Positions 42,983-54,859 of a DNA stretch of 64,000 nt are shown piece after piece (position 1 is the stretch's first letter; every line of letters begins with the position of its first letter). The position numbers and the translations under genes were made by a program. The stretch spans positions 5,523,747-5,587,746 of the forward strand of contig CAJINV010000005.1 in the NCBI GenBank assembly GCA_905178155.1. Direction: 5' to 3'. The stretch comes from Amoebophrya sp. A120. Its lineage: Eukaryota; Sar; Dinophyceae; Syndiniales; Amoebophryaceae. The notes below the pieces were generated by a model, which ran no database searches, had not been told where the DNA came from, and saw nothing but the letters and a program-made list of their open reading frames with translations.

Positions 42983-45702
42983 ATGTCGACCCCCAACCCG
43001 TCCGACTTGTTCAAGAAGTTCGCCCCGAAACTGAACAAAAACAAGGCCAAAGCGGGGAACCGACCGGCGAATGCAAGAGGTGGATCCTCAGGCTCGGGTG
43101 CAGCATCCAATGCAACTGGATCTGGTCTTCGGGGGCAACAACATCATCTCCTCGGCGGGAACCAGCCAGGCGCCAAAATCGCCGGGTTGAAATCCAACAG
43201 TGCCTCTACCGCCGCGCAGAACGATGTCGAATCCTGGTTTGACGACGGCGCGCGGGAGCGCGATCGGCAGTTGTCGAAGGAAGCGGCGATACTGCAAAAG
43301 AAAAACATGATGAAGAACAAGCAAGAACTGGGGGGCGGGCTGCAGGGATACGGAAATAAAGCTAGTAGCGCCGCGAGAGTTTTACCAGGTGCTGCGTCCG
43401 CTTCTAAAGCAGCGACAAGTGCGACCACGGGGAGAAATGTGTTGAATGGAGCGGCGGGAATAAACAATGGCAAGAACAACAACGTGCGGGGAGTGCAGAA
43501 CGGCACTACAACTCAGCGATCCGGCAGCAGTGCTGGGAATGCTGTGGCTCGTGCAGCGGGGAGCAGCGCTAGTGGATCCTCCGCTCCGAAGTCCTCTCGA
43601 CCGCAGCAGTTGTTGGGTGCAGCTTCCTCGTTATGGAGGCGTCAGGATCGAAATCGACAAAGTTGAAGTAATTCGTGATGCATAAAACGGATACCAGTTG
43701 GCGCCTAGTTTCCAACTGGCGCATGACAAATTTGGGTAGAGCCGAAATCAAGTCTGTAATGCGGTTTGGGTAAGGAAGACGCCTTTTGTCATGCTACTCT
43801 AGCAGCTCTATTGCTATCCCTCAACAGGCTTACAGCCTCCCTCCCTTGCCTACTCTGCAAGACAGGAATTTTGTGGGTTGCATCTTATGCATGACAAACT
43901 ATTTCAACTTTGACGATTTCGATCCTGGCGCATCCATACTCGTCTTCGCACAATCAAAGCAACGCTTTCGTTCAAAACCAGCAAAATAACAACACCTCCT
44001 TCAACCACGGCGATTTCCACCATAATTATTCCAACAACACCATGAGCAGCAAGCTCACCTCCCGCCCGTTGACGGAGATTTCCAAATACGAACTCGACGA
44101 CCCGAACGCATTGTCTCGGCCGACGACCCTGCCCTTTCAGTTTCTCGACACAGATTACTTTGGCGGGGCGAAAAGCAGAGAATTCTTGCCGGATAGCGCG
44201 TGGGCGGGAGCTGGTGCAGTGGTGGGAGAGGAAGATGATATGGATGGCGACAATTATGCTCAGCTGGTACAACTACAAACCGCTTCCGCAGGAGGGGCGA
44301 AAAGCAACAAACCCAAGACTCTAAACGACACGATTTCGACCCACTTGAAGGAAAACGAGGACGAAGACGAGATGGAAACTGTGCCCTCGGAGTCCGATGA
44401 AATTCCCTTGCGGAAGGTACTGTGAGGAAAAATCCCCCCTCCACATATCGAAAAGGTATGTTCCTATAATTTGTGATGCTGATTTGTGGCCACAAGTCCT
44501 GTCTCTCTTGCAAGAAGGCAAATCTAAGGAACCCGCCGCCTTATGGAGGCGATTTGTAATGCTGTTTCACCTACATGGCAGGCCTCTGCTATGCTAAGCG
44601 CCTACAACAAAACACCCCTACGCAGGCTGAGGCTTTGCCTGTAGTGCCTCACTGCAGGACAGGGCTGATTTGTGTACACAAATCCAGCAGCAGAAGTTTC
44701 CGCTTCAATATGGGGAGGGGGGATTTTTCCTTTTGATAGAAGGAGAAAGAGAAGCAAAGGCTGAAGATAAAGCGAAAATCCTCGACGTCCAGTATAATCA
44801 TGGACGTTGACGAGGAGGAGGATCCTGGTTCCGCAGAAGTTCTTCCCGAGTGGGCGACTGTCCAGGCGAAAACCCGACAAGAGTACTTGGAGATCAAGCG
44901 AAGTGTCCGAGCGCTCGCACACAACGGGATCGTGTTGTCCGTGCGGGAGGAAGACCACGCCACCATATGCATTGCAAAAGTATCGTACTAGTTCTAGTAT
45001 GAATTGCAATACAAATTTCCTCAGCATGAGAAATAAATGCGGATTTTACTTGAGAAAGAAATTTGTAATGCATGAATGGGATTACTACATGCACCAGCAC
45101 GATACTTTTGCACAGGATACACCACTGTTGCCGACAATGATTTGAACGAGTGGACACACATGGTCACTCCGATGAACATCCCGTTTGCTTCGTCCGCGTT
45201 TTACCAGCGCTACGCCAACACCCAGAACGACGTCGGGACCTTGTTTGTCTACGACGATGGCAGCGTGGAGCTGCAGACGCTCGACGGGATGCGGTTCGAC
45301 GTGGACCTCGGGACCATTCGCGACCAGCACGACCTGTTCGCCAATGACCCGTATCCTGTGCAAAAGTATCGTACTCGTATGACTGCACTACAAATTTCCT
45401 CAGCATGACAAATAAAATTTGTGATGCGGATTGACGTTAAGAAAAAGCTTTGTAATGTATGATCGAAATACGAGTACGATGCTTTTGCAGTGCATAACCC
45501 GCATGCCGACGAAATGTACGAGTTGGGCGACATGAACCACGAACTTGTCGTGAAAACGAAAAACGACCTGCCGAAAGACCCGGAGACGCTGGCGCGGGAG
45601 GCGTTCGAGAAAGGGGAGGAGGTGGACGAAGAGGAAATGAAATTTTCGGAGGCCTTTGCGGAAATGTTGAAGGAGGTCAGGGAGGGGTTTAAGAAGAAAT
45701 AA
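42983..45702 (+). CDS. unknown acidic protein with low-complexity N-terminus
   Basis: Exons 42983-43631, 43944-44417, 44744-44965, 45125-45351, 45502-45702 give 590 residues. The family is not recognised. The N-terminus (MSTPNPSDLFKKF) leads into Lys-rich then Asn/Gly/Ser-rich sequence. The middle is acidic (EDDMDGDN, ENEDEDEMET). The C-terminal half looks folded: RSVRALAHNGIVLSVREE, then a strand-rich part with GTLFVYDDGSVELQT, then a charged helical end (DEEEMKFSEAFAEMLKEV). Four elements split it, and every junction keeps frame. Start chosen at the first ATG, preceded by a CAG step 10 bp upstream. Confidence 0.72.
43632..43938. mobile_element. introner-like element, family F, inverted (307 bp)
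   Basis: Termini are family F, but the interior (TACAGCCTCCCTCCCTTGCC, CTGCAAGACAGG) is the reverse complement of the interior of the 31100 copy. Perfect repeats CTCGT. Excision joins LLGAASS|SSHNQSN. Confidence 0.9.
44418..44738. mobile_element. introner-like element, family G (321 bp)
   Basis: Left arm TACTGTGAGGAAAAATCCCC; right arm GGGGGGATTTTTCCTTTTGATA-type. Perfect repeats GAAGG, which also allow a GT-AG reading. Excision joins EIPLRK|EKEKQRL. Confidence 0.88.
44966..45119. mobile_element. introner-like element, family C (154 bp)
   Basis: Starts TATGCATTGCAAAAGTATCG and ends GCACAGGATA. Perfect repeats CACCA. Excision joins REEDHAT|TVADNDL. Confidence 0.9.
45352..45496. mobile_element. 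introner-like element, family C (145 bp)
   Basis: Starts TATCCTGTGCAAAAGTATCG and ends GCAGTGCATA. Perfect repeats ACCCG. Excision joins DLFANDP|HADEMYE. Confidence 0.9.
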
Positions 45703-45730
45703 TCATATACAATGTGAATGAGACAAAACT

Positions 45731-46316
45731 TATCGCACCAAAAAAATATATCATACTCATACCGGACCGAAAAAAGTCCAAAAAACGCATTTTTTTCAAT
45801 TTTTGATTTTTCAAAAATCTTCGCGGTGTCCGGCAGAGTCAGGTACCTTGTTTTGTTTTGATGATGGAATGGCATGGATCTTGCATCTATCTATTTTGGC
45901 TGCTTGTAGTAGTTTAACTAGCTATTAGGAGGCGGTTAGGTGCCGCATATCCGGGAACGCTGCTGGCCACATCCACTCCGTCGGAATCGTCGCCTTCGGC
46001 CCCAGGTGGGGCCGAGGAGCATCATGACGAAGAGCAAGGTCTGGACAAGAGCAGCGGGAGCATCCGTGCCAGCCGCCTCCTTCTAGCTAGTTAAACTACT
46101 ACAAGCAGCCAACTCATAGCGTAGCATATTTCTCATCCAAAAAAAATACTCCAGGTCTTACCTCCAAACCCCGCAAATTCGTCGCCGGAAAAAAAAAATC
46201 GCTGATGAAATACTTGAGTTTTTCGACAAAAATGTTGCGCTTTTTCCAAAAAAATGACAATTTTTCATGGTTGAATTCGCGTGAATATGAGTATGATATA
46301 TTTTTTTCGTGCGATA
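45731..46316. mobile_element. intergenic TIR element, family O (586 bp), with nested element
   Basis: Near-perfect TIRs: TATCGCACCAAAAAAATATA on the left (to about 45760) and its complement on the right (from about 46287), with weaker inverted similarity continuing inward. Perfect 5-bp repeats AAACT. It lies 28 bp after the preceding stop codon. It follows the same TAT..ATA plus 5-bp rule as the exonic elements but lacks the GCATGACAAA word, and may be a separate lineage. Confidence 0.82.
45896..46112. mobile_element. nested MITE-like element (217 bp)
   Basis: About 40-bp terminal inverted repeats beginning TTGGCTGCTTGTAGTAGTTT and ending with the complement CTACTACAAGCAGCCAA; two mismatches in the inner part. 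The core is GC-rich (GGCCCCAGGTGGGGCC hairpin). It sits inside the family O element. No exact target repeat is obvious. Confidence 0.75.
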
Positions 46317-47723
46317 AAACTAAACGCCCACTGTAAGCAGGAGCATATGCATCTTGCTGCAAAAAACGCGACCCCTGGCGCAACAAGGATTTTCCTCTTT
46401 TGTACACCGCGAAATAACCGCTGCCACAGCTATAAAACCTCGTCGAACTACCTCTGATATCCAAGCTGCCCACAGGGCGAATTTATTCCTCCTGCTCGTC
46501 TGACGACGGCGAGCCGGCGTCATGTGATGTTCATCATGTTGACAAGGAGCTTCTGCGACAATTGCCATTTACATTTTTCGGTATCTTCGTGTGCGCAACT
46601 TCTGTCCTAGCCGAGAATCGGTGTCGTGGCTTAGGTTAAATCATCTTTTCGAATTTGGTTAATCGTCACTTTAGCCCAAATTTTTGTTTAGTTGAGATTG
46701 AGCAGCGCTGTCGAATTCGGTACAATCACGTAAGTACTATCAGAGATTTTGGTACCATTGCTGCGTTCGCTGTCTCTCTCTTTTCTAAATGAATGTCGGA
46801 AGCATAAAGTATTTTTCCTATACAGCGTGTCGGTATCTTCAATACAGCTTGGCCTATGGTATGTAATTCAATTCGGTTTATTTTCGTTCGCTTTATTCGC
46901 GCTTCCTTTTGTGGAACATTTCGGAATTGAGTTTATCGTCGCCGTCGTGCCACCTACAAGGGTACGTCAACAATACAAACCTTCTCGTCGGTCATGATGG
47001 ACTCTGTCTTCCACTTCCTCGATGTCGGTTTTTCAGTTTTTCGTCACTATTGCTTCGTGAACGTTACTAAAAGCACTTTTCGTACTACGTATTACCACCT
47101 CGTGACGTTCACAATTTTCTTTTTCGCTTATGTTGAAATGGCAGAAGGGATCGGTAGGTTTAAAATTTGAAAGAGCTTCGAGCTAAACTAACTACACAGG
47201 ACTTGTTGCTGCTGGCAAAGATATCGATAGTACCTGAGTAGTAAAGATTTGTCTATTTGATTTGATATATGTGCCAACAACGAGCAACCCCACCCAGAAG
47301 CCTAAACAAAAAGTATCCGCCGTAGTTTTCAATCAGAGACGCTATTGACTTTTGAGGACCCAAGTGTTGCAAGAAGTACCTCTACGGATGTTGACTGCCG
47401 ACTTCCACGTGGTCTGCGGTCTCTGCTAGTCTGGATCGTTCTACAACACGTCGGTGAAACTACATTCTGCGAGCAGTTCCAAAGTCGAAGATTTATCTTG
47501 CTGCCATCCTGGTCCGCTCCAAGTCACGTACCCTGCTGCAGTTGCGGCTGATAAGAAGTACACGAAGAGCTTCATAATTTCGCCGCTCATCGTCTCGTCG
47601 CTCTACGCCTGTTGTCGAAGGACCCGAGCTTGTTACCGAAGCACGCGACGTCGCCCAGCTGTTCTGAAAGAAAATCGGAATAAGCGTAAACCGCAGAGGA
47701 CCCATACTAAGAGGTATACGCAG
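46317..47723. other. intergenic spacer, no convincing gene
   Basis: AT-rich. A hydrophobic frame at 46749-46997 (82 codons) has no coding signature or context. An open frame runs in phase into the next gene from 47454, but its first 90 codons are Cys/Arg-rich and unlike a normal N-terminus; I treat them as leader or intron. Confidence 0.5.
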
Positions 47724-48425
47724 ATGTTGGCAGTGGCGGTCGTTTTGTCGTTCGTGTCCGTGCTGCCTCCGGCTTCTTGTACCGGAAAAACAAAAAAGAT
47801 TGCAAATAAAGTGACAACCACCTCAGCAAGTGACGATTCTGATGATGATCCAAATCGTTCCCTTCGCGACGCCCTAGGAAAGGGAAAGATGGGGGACGCG
47901 GATAAGGCGCTTAAGAGCGCAATCAAAAAAGACGGAAAAACTTTTCTCGAGACGCACGCGCGCCCAGCCCTTGAGTCGATGGCGACGAAGGTCGGAGAAA
48001 CGCTAGACACGCTCATAGAGCAAGTATCAGAAGCAGGCACCTCAGCAGGCGCCCGCCCACTTTATGAGCCGATGCACACGTATTGGTACGATGTTAAGAA
48101 GCCTGAGGACGTAAACAACGACCTGAACAAACTGCGGGAAATCGGAACCAGTCTTGCCCTAAATCATCTCAAACAAGAACCACGCGGCCGCGCCGATGAA
48201 GACACATCATTTTCTGGTCTGTCCGCTTTTGTGACGGCCGCGCCACCTGGTCCTTTGCGTGTTTCTCTTGCAATCGGTGCAGGTCTGCCCGACCTCGTGA
48301 GAAAATTGCAGGATGGTCCTCTGCGTGATGCTCTTGATTCCGCGGTGCGGTCCAAGTCCAGCTCCTTCCTTTCCCGTCGGATGGCCCCGAAGCACGCTCG
48401 ACAACAACGGCTGGTTATGGCGTAA
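47724..48425 (+). CDS. small predicted secreted protein, no elements
   Basis: 233 residues from the ATG at 47724. This start is chosen because it gives a classic signal peptide: hydrophobic LAVAVVLSFVSVLPPASC, then a small-residue cleavage context near Cys-Thr-Gly. An in-frame ATG at 47454 would add 90 residues and bury the signal. The mature part is hydrophilic and helical, with an acidic patch (SDDSDDDPN), Lys-rich repeats (KGKMGDADKALKSAIKKDGK) and a C-terminal Arg/Lys tail. No family recognised. It is one of the few genes here without any introner-like element. Export to host or surface is possible but unsupported. Confidence 0.6.
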   Translation: MLAVAVVLSFVSVLPPASCTGKTKKIANKVTTTSASDDSDDDPNRSLRDALGKGKMGDADKALKSAIKKDGKTFLETHARPALESMATKVGETLDTLIEQVSEAGTSAGARPLYEPMHTYWYDVKKPEDVNNDLNKLREIGTSLALNHLKQEPRGRADEDTSFSGLSAFVTAAPPGPLRVSLAIGAGLPDLVRKLQDGPLRDALDSAVRSKSSSFLSRRMAPKHARQQRLVMA

Positions 48426-49695
48426 AGGCTCCCTCGCCCGCTATACAATACATCCCTATTTGTTCTTCATTTCTCAAAAGAGAGCTCGCTGTTGTTCGAT
48501 CCCCGTACTACGTCTATATCGTTTTTACTTTTACAACTAGCAGCTAATGACCACATGACATAAGGAATCATCTCTCACCGCTTTTTTTTTTACACTTTCT
48601 TGACTTGGATCGTTTTTCTCATGTTGATCGTTTTCCGCTATCTTGGTCAATCATCTTCCTTTCAGGTTTTTCTTCGAAAGATCACTAGACCACCCGGTAA
48701 ATAAGTAGTCGCTAGTACCGGGTCAAAGTACTTGACGTTTTCAACATTTACACTTTCACCCATTTTGGCATCTTAATTTTTTTCTCTGTTCCAGCTCTTG
48801 ATGGATATAATTGGGCGGAGATAATGTTGAATGAAGTCAAGACCAACAATTTACGTTCGAATCATATAGGTAGAATTCAAACTCATCCGGCAGGAGCGAC
48901 ATCTATTCCGCGTGATTGGGCAAATAGCACTGTTCTTCTTCGCAGCTTTAGGAGCTTTGTCTGATCCATGTGTCTGTTTAGTTTTCTTTGATGTGTCGGC
49001 TCAAGAATCATGGCATGTGCCAGTCCATAGCCCTGGCCGCCTTTGAGTTCGATGCGGAAGAACCCCTTGACATATCGCGCGTGATTTTTCTTGCAGTTTC
49101 GGTACCAGCACACGAGGCTCATGATCTGCTGCATCAAAGCAGAGGCTACTAGTACTGCTCGAGGGCTCAATCTCTGAAAGGTTTCGGCTTTGTTGATGAA
49201 GATGAAAATGGATCTTCTGTTGCAAAATGCACGACGAGTTCTCTAAAACGAGGATCTCGTTGATGATCACAAATTTGGATCGAACACCCCCTGGGAGAAA
49301 TTTTGATCTGTTCGGCGATGGGCGTAGTATTGTTCGAGGAAAACTACATGACAATTGACTCATTTATTTCTGACCATTCTCAGCCCGTTTGGTGAATTCA
49401 CCGTGACGATTTTTTTTCCAAGTTTTCCTTTGTAGTTGAAACAATAAACACGAACAAATTCAAAGTTTTCTTGATTAAACGAATCATCGACTCGCATTTA
49501 CATCCATTTGAAACAAAGAAACAAAGCGCTTTACTTCTCGAAGTCAGCAACATTCGGTTTCTCGCATTGAAGGAAAGGAGATTAGTACAACTCACCGCGT
49601 TCGTTCTGATTTTCTTATTCGATTAAGTTTTTCCGAAGAAATAGAATTCATTGGAATTTCTACAAAAGTTTTCCTTCCAAGAGGATTGAGACAGT
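48426..49695. other. intergenic spacer, no gene seen
   Basis: 1,270 bp, AT-rich; minus-strand frames of up to 120 codons show no coding character. No element recognised. Confidence 0.6.
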
Positions 49696-52600
49696 ATGTC
49701 GGCGTTTTCCAACATTGCACCAAGCCAAGCAACGATCTCGTCTTGTGGAGCAGCTGTTTCCGGTGGTCCTGGTCGTCACGACAAGATGCGGACTCTACCA
49801 CCCAATCTCAAGCTGGCTTGTCGTCTTCTGCTTGCCGCGGACGTCTTGTCTCCTTGTTTCCTTCATCAAGACGGCAACATTTCTTCTTCTCCCACTGGAG
49901 GCCTCTTCGCAACGGGGGTCACTGCGAGAGCGATTGGGAGTTATGCTGACGCGCCCACCTCCTATGCAGGAAACGACCAGGGCCAAGCTCGTGTCCGCAC
50001 CGACGTAGGAGAAGTCTCATCGGGGGAGCTGCTCCGCCCGAACTTACATGCGGACGCAGGGCAGATTGTTCCAGAAGTGCTTGGTCATCCAAAAGACCAT
50101 CTTACTCTTCCACAAGCGTCCGTGGGTGCCGGGTTGCCAGGAAAACCAGCACAAGGTGTTGAGCCAGCTCCCAAGAAGCGGGGCAAGATCCTACCGTTGA
50201 AAAACCAAAAGCTGACCCCCGTCGGTCCCAAGGCCAGCAGCCCCAAGCTCGACGCCAAGCCAGAAATTACTACACCAAAAGACGGCCGCGGTGGCAGGGG
50301 CAGCAGCTCTGACGAGGAATATGTTATGGTCGACTCCATCTCGTCCACGCCAGCAGCGTCAGCGACAAAATCTTCCGCGTCATCTCCTCCGACGCCGACC
50401 GCGTCGGTTGGTGGTGGCCTCGCTTCGCCCGCTCGCAGCAAGAGTCGAAGTAGGAGCAGCAGTAGGAGCTCCCGTAGTAGCAGTTCATCCCGAAGAACTG
50501 CAAATGGAGCAAGACGTTGCTCCCGGTCTTCCTCTTCCTGCCGGGGAGAAAGATCACTCTCGTCCCGCTCTCGTTCGTCTTCGACGGGCAGGAGCGCGGC
50601 TGTAGCAACATCAATCGCCGAACAGCTCAGCAACCTCTTCACCTTTAGCCCACTCTTCCAGAGCCGCGGCGAGGGGGAGCCACTGCATGAGGAGCAGCAG
50701 CCTTTTGCGTATAATTACCAGCCGGGCCTTGCGCACAAAACCAGCCAGCAACAACTGGCCGACTAGTTCGACCAGAGTCAGTACTACCATGGTCACAATC
50801 TCCGCGTGACACACTGGTACAAGAACTACGGCCCGAAGGCACACAGGAAGGACCAACTATTCGAGTATAACGACCACTTGCAATACGTATACGAACATCG
50901 GAACAACGCAGTGAGGGACTATCTAGCGGACATGGCGAAGGAAATCATGAAGACCCTCATGGTAGAAGCCCACCAAGGGAACAAGCTCTTGAAAACAACT
51001 GAGAGAACAGCAGGAGGGGCAGCTCCAGTGCAGAAAAAAAGTACTAGCACCAGACCTACAACAACTGGTGTGAATATGAAACATCAAGCCGTCCTCGCTG
51101 CTAAAAATATCCTCGATAAGCTGCGAGCAAAGAATGACCGCACGCTCTTGCAGCTGTTTGAGACCGACTTTTTCGAACGGAAAGATCAAGATATGGAACT
51201 TGCAGCTGCCCCGGACGAGAAAGGGAGAAAGGGACCACAGCGGGGCCAGGCGTCCCTGGCGTACGCCGATGAAGAGGAAATTCTGGCAGGAAAAGTTGGA
51301 CGTGACGTCGACGGGAAGGGGACACTGAAGCCACCTTCGCTTAATGACATTATCCGGTTGTGTTGGGCACCAGCTGCAGGATCAGGAGAGGAGATGAAGC
51401 GACCGGATGTGGATTTCGGTGGAAATGATCTTCGCGCAAGTGGAGGTCAACAAGATAGTCGCACAAGAGTCTCCTCAACGCCGGCGCGTGCAAGTAGTCG
51501 TCCCAAGCCGCCAGCGCGCATGATTATGCACAACCTGAGTGAAATCCATGACCTCTTCTCCTTCCGGACCCATCCCGCTGTTGTAGATCTTTGGAGGCAC
51601 CTATCAAGTGTAAAAATGTCTGGGTCTGGAAACTTGTGATGCTTTGTGGCATATCATGAGGAGGCCACAATTGCTGGCTCAGCATGACAAGTTTCTGAGC
51701 TTCTAGGTGTTGCCTATTCTGCATGACAAACTACGTTTCTGCATGACAGAAAAGTGGGGCGCTTTGTCAATGTGCATGACAGATTTAAGAGTCATGCCAA
51801 ACAAGCACGACAAACATGAATTCTTCAAGACCCAGACATTTTTACATTTGATAGCACCGCTGCGAAACCGATAGGGAAGGTTTGGTTCAGGACACCCGCT
51901 TGGGCTACGCATTTAGCATCTGGAAGGCGCTGAAAGAGGTGCGGGATGGGGTACTAGTAGGAAACGAAATGATTGGAGGTGGTAGGAGCGCCACCTCTTC
52001 TACTATCGGCGAGGAGATTTTGAAGCACTTGATTTTGAACGGAGAGGCCGACCGAGTTCCTTTACTTGGCAACCTGCAATTGACCTCCGAATGGCGGCGC
52101 ACCTACGATGCTGAGCACGCCTCTGGGCAGCTGTTGCAGAGGCTGGAAGACTGGCACAAAAGATTGGAGCAAGTGTTGGAACAAGAAGGGTCCTTGTCGT
52201 CGTTTTCATTCGCCATGCCGTCGTCTGCTGCGCCGGATGAAGAGCCGGAGGTTATTTCGATTTCCTCTGCCTCTTCGGACTTCGAAGTGCTGAGCAACAC
52301 CAGTGATGCAAACGATGAGCTGTTAGAAGAGTTGGAACGGCTTGCCGTTTTGCCCAAGACTGTCGTGCAGAAACTCAGGCAGATGTCTTCGAGGTGGTAC
52401 CAGCAACCGATCTTGTCTTTCCTTCGCGAGTTGCAGGACAAAATCGAGAGGAATCTGGAGGACCATGTCTTCGCTTTGCATTACGACCAAGTTGGGACTG
52501 ACCACTTTGTCCTGCAATACAGTGCGAAAGAGGACCTTGTTGTGCAGCAACTATCTCAAGCTGCAGCTTCGCGTAAAATAAACGGCGCTACAACCAAGAG

Positions 52601-53803
52601 CATGGACCTTGTGCAATCCGGGTTTGAGCTCCTTCTGGACCAAGTGAAGAGCCAGATGAAGGCCACACGTCTGCGCGAGGGAGACGACGAGGGCGAGGGG
52701 CCCTGGGATCACATGCTCTCTAGAAGTCCTTCAGCGGAGGTCGAGGGAGGCGAGGAAAGTCAAAGTCTTCAGAAGTGGGAAGTGATCGCCGTGGAGCCGT
52801 CGTCCTCCGCGTCTTTCGAAGTGATTCTATACCGCGAGCAAGACAATTTCTCATCATATAATGGTGGTGCCCCGGAGTTTCTGCTGGCCAAGTTGCAGCT
52901 GGTCTTTCTGGAAGACGAGAAGCATGCAAAAATGGTGGAACAAATTCAAGCCATTCCGGACCACAAACGGCATTCCGCGGAGTACTTTCTGCAGAATCCG
53001 GCTGTGGACTTCACGTCGGGCAGGAACCACATGCAGTTTGGGCAGCGTGTGAAACCGACACCGAAGCTATCAAAATGAAAAATCCCCCCACCCCATATCA
53101 AAACGAAGTTTGTGATGCTGGATTTGCGTACACAAATCCGATTTGTCTTGCTGGAGAGGACTGCAGGCCCATATCAAACCTGAGCAGAGAGGTTTTGGGC
53201 TAGGCTCTTAGCAAGAGAAATGTCTGCGCTGTAGGCCCAACAGCATCACAAATCGCCTGCATGAAGCGGCGGAGCCTGTGGAGTTGCCTTCTTGCAAGAC
53301 AGAGATGATTTGTGGTCGCAAATCAGCATGGCAGATTTTCTGCTACGTCGTACCTTTACGATATGGGGAGGGGGCGTTTTTCCTCACAATAGAAGCGAGT
53401 TTCTTGCCCGGCACAAAATAAGCGGTACCAACTGACTGCGGTGAAACTGGAACTCCAGTGGGAGCTTGGTGCTCTTATGATCCCAGGTAAGAGCAAAGGC
53501 GTGTCGGGCCAACATCTGTTTGACAAAGCCGAATACTTACAAAGACGGGAGAAGATACAGAACAAGCGGGGTGGGCTGAAGAAAGGCCAGGAGCTGAATT
53601 ACCCGGCTGCCGATGATGGGATGTTCTGGTCCGATGCGTTCACTGCGTCATTTGTGGTGACACCTACAACTAGTACTCGTGCGGATTCTTCTAGCGATAA
53701 GGTTGTTCGGCCAACTTTCGTAGCACATCAGCACCGCACGGCGTCGGACCTCATGCAGATATTTTCGAAAAAGGGGAAGACCGAGCAGCAGTATCGGTAT
53801 TAG
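49696..53803 (+). CDS. unknown protein with Arg/Ser-rich segment and one in-frame TAG
   Basis: Exons 49696-51601, 51859-53067, 53397-53803 give 1,174 codons including the final stop. Codon 357 (50764-50766) is TAG. The same frame continues without break or other stop as FDQSQYYHGHNLRVTHWYK, and the downstream sequence looks like an ordinary exon. Seen in order: a Ser/Gly N-terminus; a short hydrophobic stretch (LKLACRLLLAADVLSP); Pro/Lys-rich linkers; an Arg/Ser block at about 50430-50590 (SRSRSSSRSSRSSSSS), like SR-type splicing proteins; and a helical C-terminal half with acidic patches (PDEEPEVISISSASSD). No family recognised. Alternatives: two genes, a nonsense allele, readthrough, or UAG read as an amino acid. 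Confidence 0.6.
50764..50766 (+). other. in-frame TAG inside an otherwise open reading frame
   Basis: Context CTG GCC GAC TAG TTC GAC CAG AGT CAG. No TIR, flanking repeat or GT-AG pair surrounds it that would remove it in frame. A CAG-to-TAG change would explain it, since Gln is common here. All other genes in the window end at ordinary stops and have no internal ones. Confidence 0.7.
51602..51853. mobile_element. introner-like element, family A second subtype (252 bp)
   Basis: Starts TATCAAGTGTAAAAATGTCT and ends CATTTTTACATTTGATA. Perfect repeats GCACC. Excision joins VVDLWRH|RCETDREG. Confidence 0.9.
53068..53391. mobile_element. introner-like element, family G (324 bp)
   Basis: Left arm TATCAAAATGAAAAATCCCC; right arm GGGGCGTTTTTCCTCACAATA-type. 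Perfect repeats GAAGC. Excision joins KPTPK|RVSCPAQ. Confidence 0.88.
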
Positions 53804-54859
53804 GTCCTCGTTGAAGATCTCTCATGGAACACAGACGAAAGTGATCCTTCATTTACCTATAGATACAACTAGGCTACGCGAGTACGAATCAGTATTATAA
53901 TGCTGATGTTTTTTCCGTACTTCTCCTTAGTGATTGAGTAGCACTACAGTACTCCATCCATTTTTTTTTGTTTACAGGCCGCTTCTTCAGGTTTTCTATT
54001 TCTATAATCCTTTAAAATGTTGCACAAGCTGCTTGTGGAGGAGCAGAGGCGACTCTGCTCAATGCAGCACGAAAGCAGAGCCTACTAGTGAGCCCTAAGC
54101 AACGCGCTACCGCGCGATTTTGTTGTAAAGGAAAAGCGGCTCTCCAACAGCTTTGATGTTTTGTTCCCTTTGTTTTGCGGGAAAGAAATCAATGCATGCT
54201 TGAGTCGGATGAAAGAAGCTGAGCAGCTTTATGTAGTTTTTCTGAAAGATCACTTGACTACATTTTATTGCTGTGGTGAGGCGGGTAGTATTTTGATCGA
54301 GGAGATGAAACGACGGACATCATGCAGCCCGTCCAAATCGTATTTGTAGGGTGCTGGATTGAAGAGCAATCGTGTATGATTTTTTACTTTTTTATCCTGA
54401 AGAAGAAGAGCTTGAACTTGTCGTGAAAGAAGTGATGAGCAGGCAGGAAAATGCCGAGGAAAAATCCATCCGACAATCGAGATGAACAAAATTTAGAAAG
54501 TTGCTATTGGAGAAGAAATAGCACTACGCACTTTACCGCTCGCTTAAGGGCGGCTCTACTACACATGCGCAAACGCAAAGAAACCACGTCTCTACAACCA
54601 CTGGGTTCGTATGTGCTGAAAGAATACGTGTTGGGTTTGTAGTTTCATCGTCGTGGACGGACGAGGTAGAATAGACTTACTTTGAGCAGGCTTTTGGTGC
54701 TGCAGCGTGAGAATTTAATACCTGTTGATCAGAGACGAGCGACGAGAGAATAAAAATCTGAGTGTCATGTTCGTTCTAACGCATGTACATGTTCATCACC
54801 TGTGAAAAAAGATCAAGATGTGTTTGATCTGAGTAAAGAAATACAAAACAAAGAAAAAA
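53804..54859. other. intergenic spacer, no gene seen
   Basis: 1,056 bp, AT-rich. Short frames at 54161-54349 and 54451-54642 lack support. An A-rich stretch directly precedes the next ATG. Confidence 0.6.

Noticed and set aside
46749-46997. An 82-codon hydrophobic frame in the spacer
   Set aside because: AT-rich sequence, no homology recognised, no splice or leader context.
47454-47723. N-terminal extension of the small secreted protein
   Set aside because: 90 Cys/Arg-rich residues would precede a strong signal peptide; the downstream ATG is the better start.
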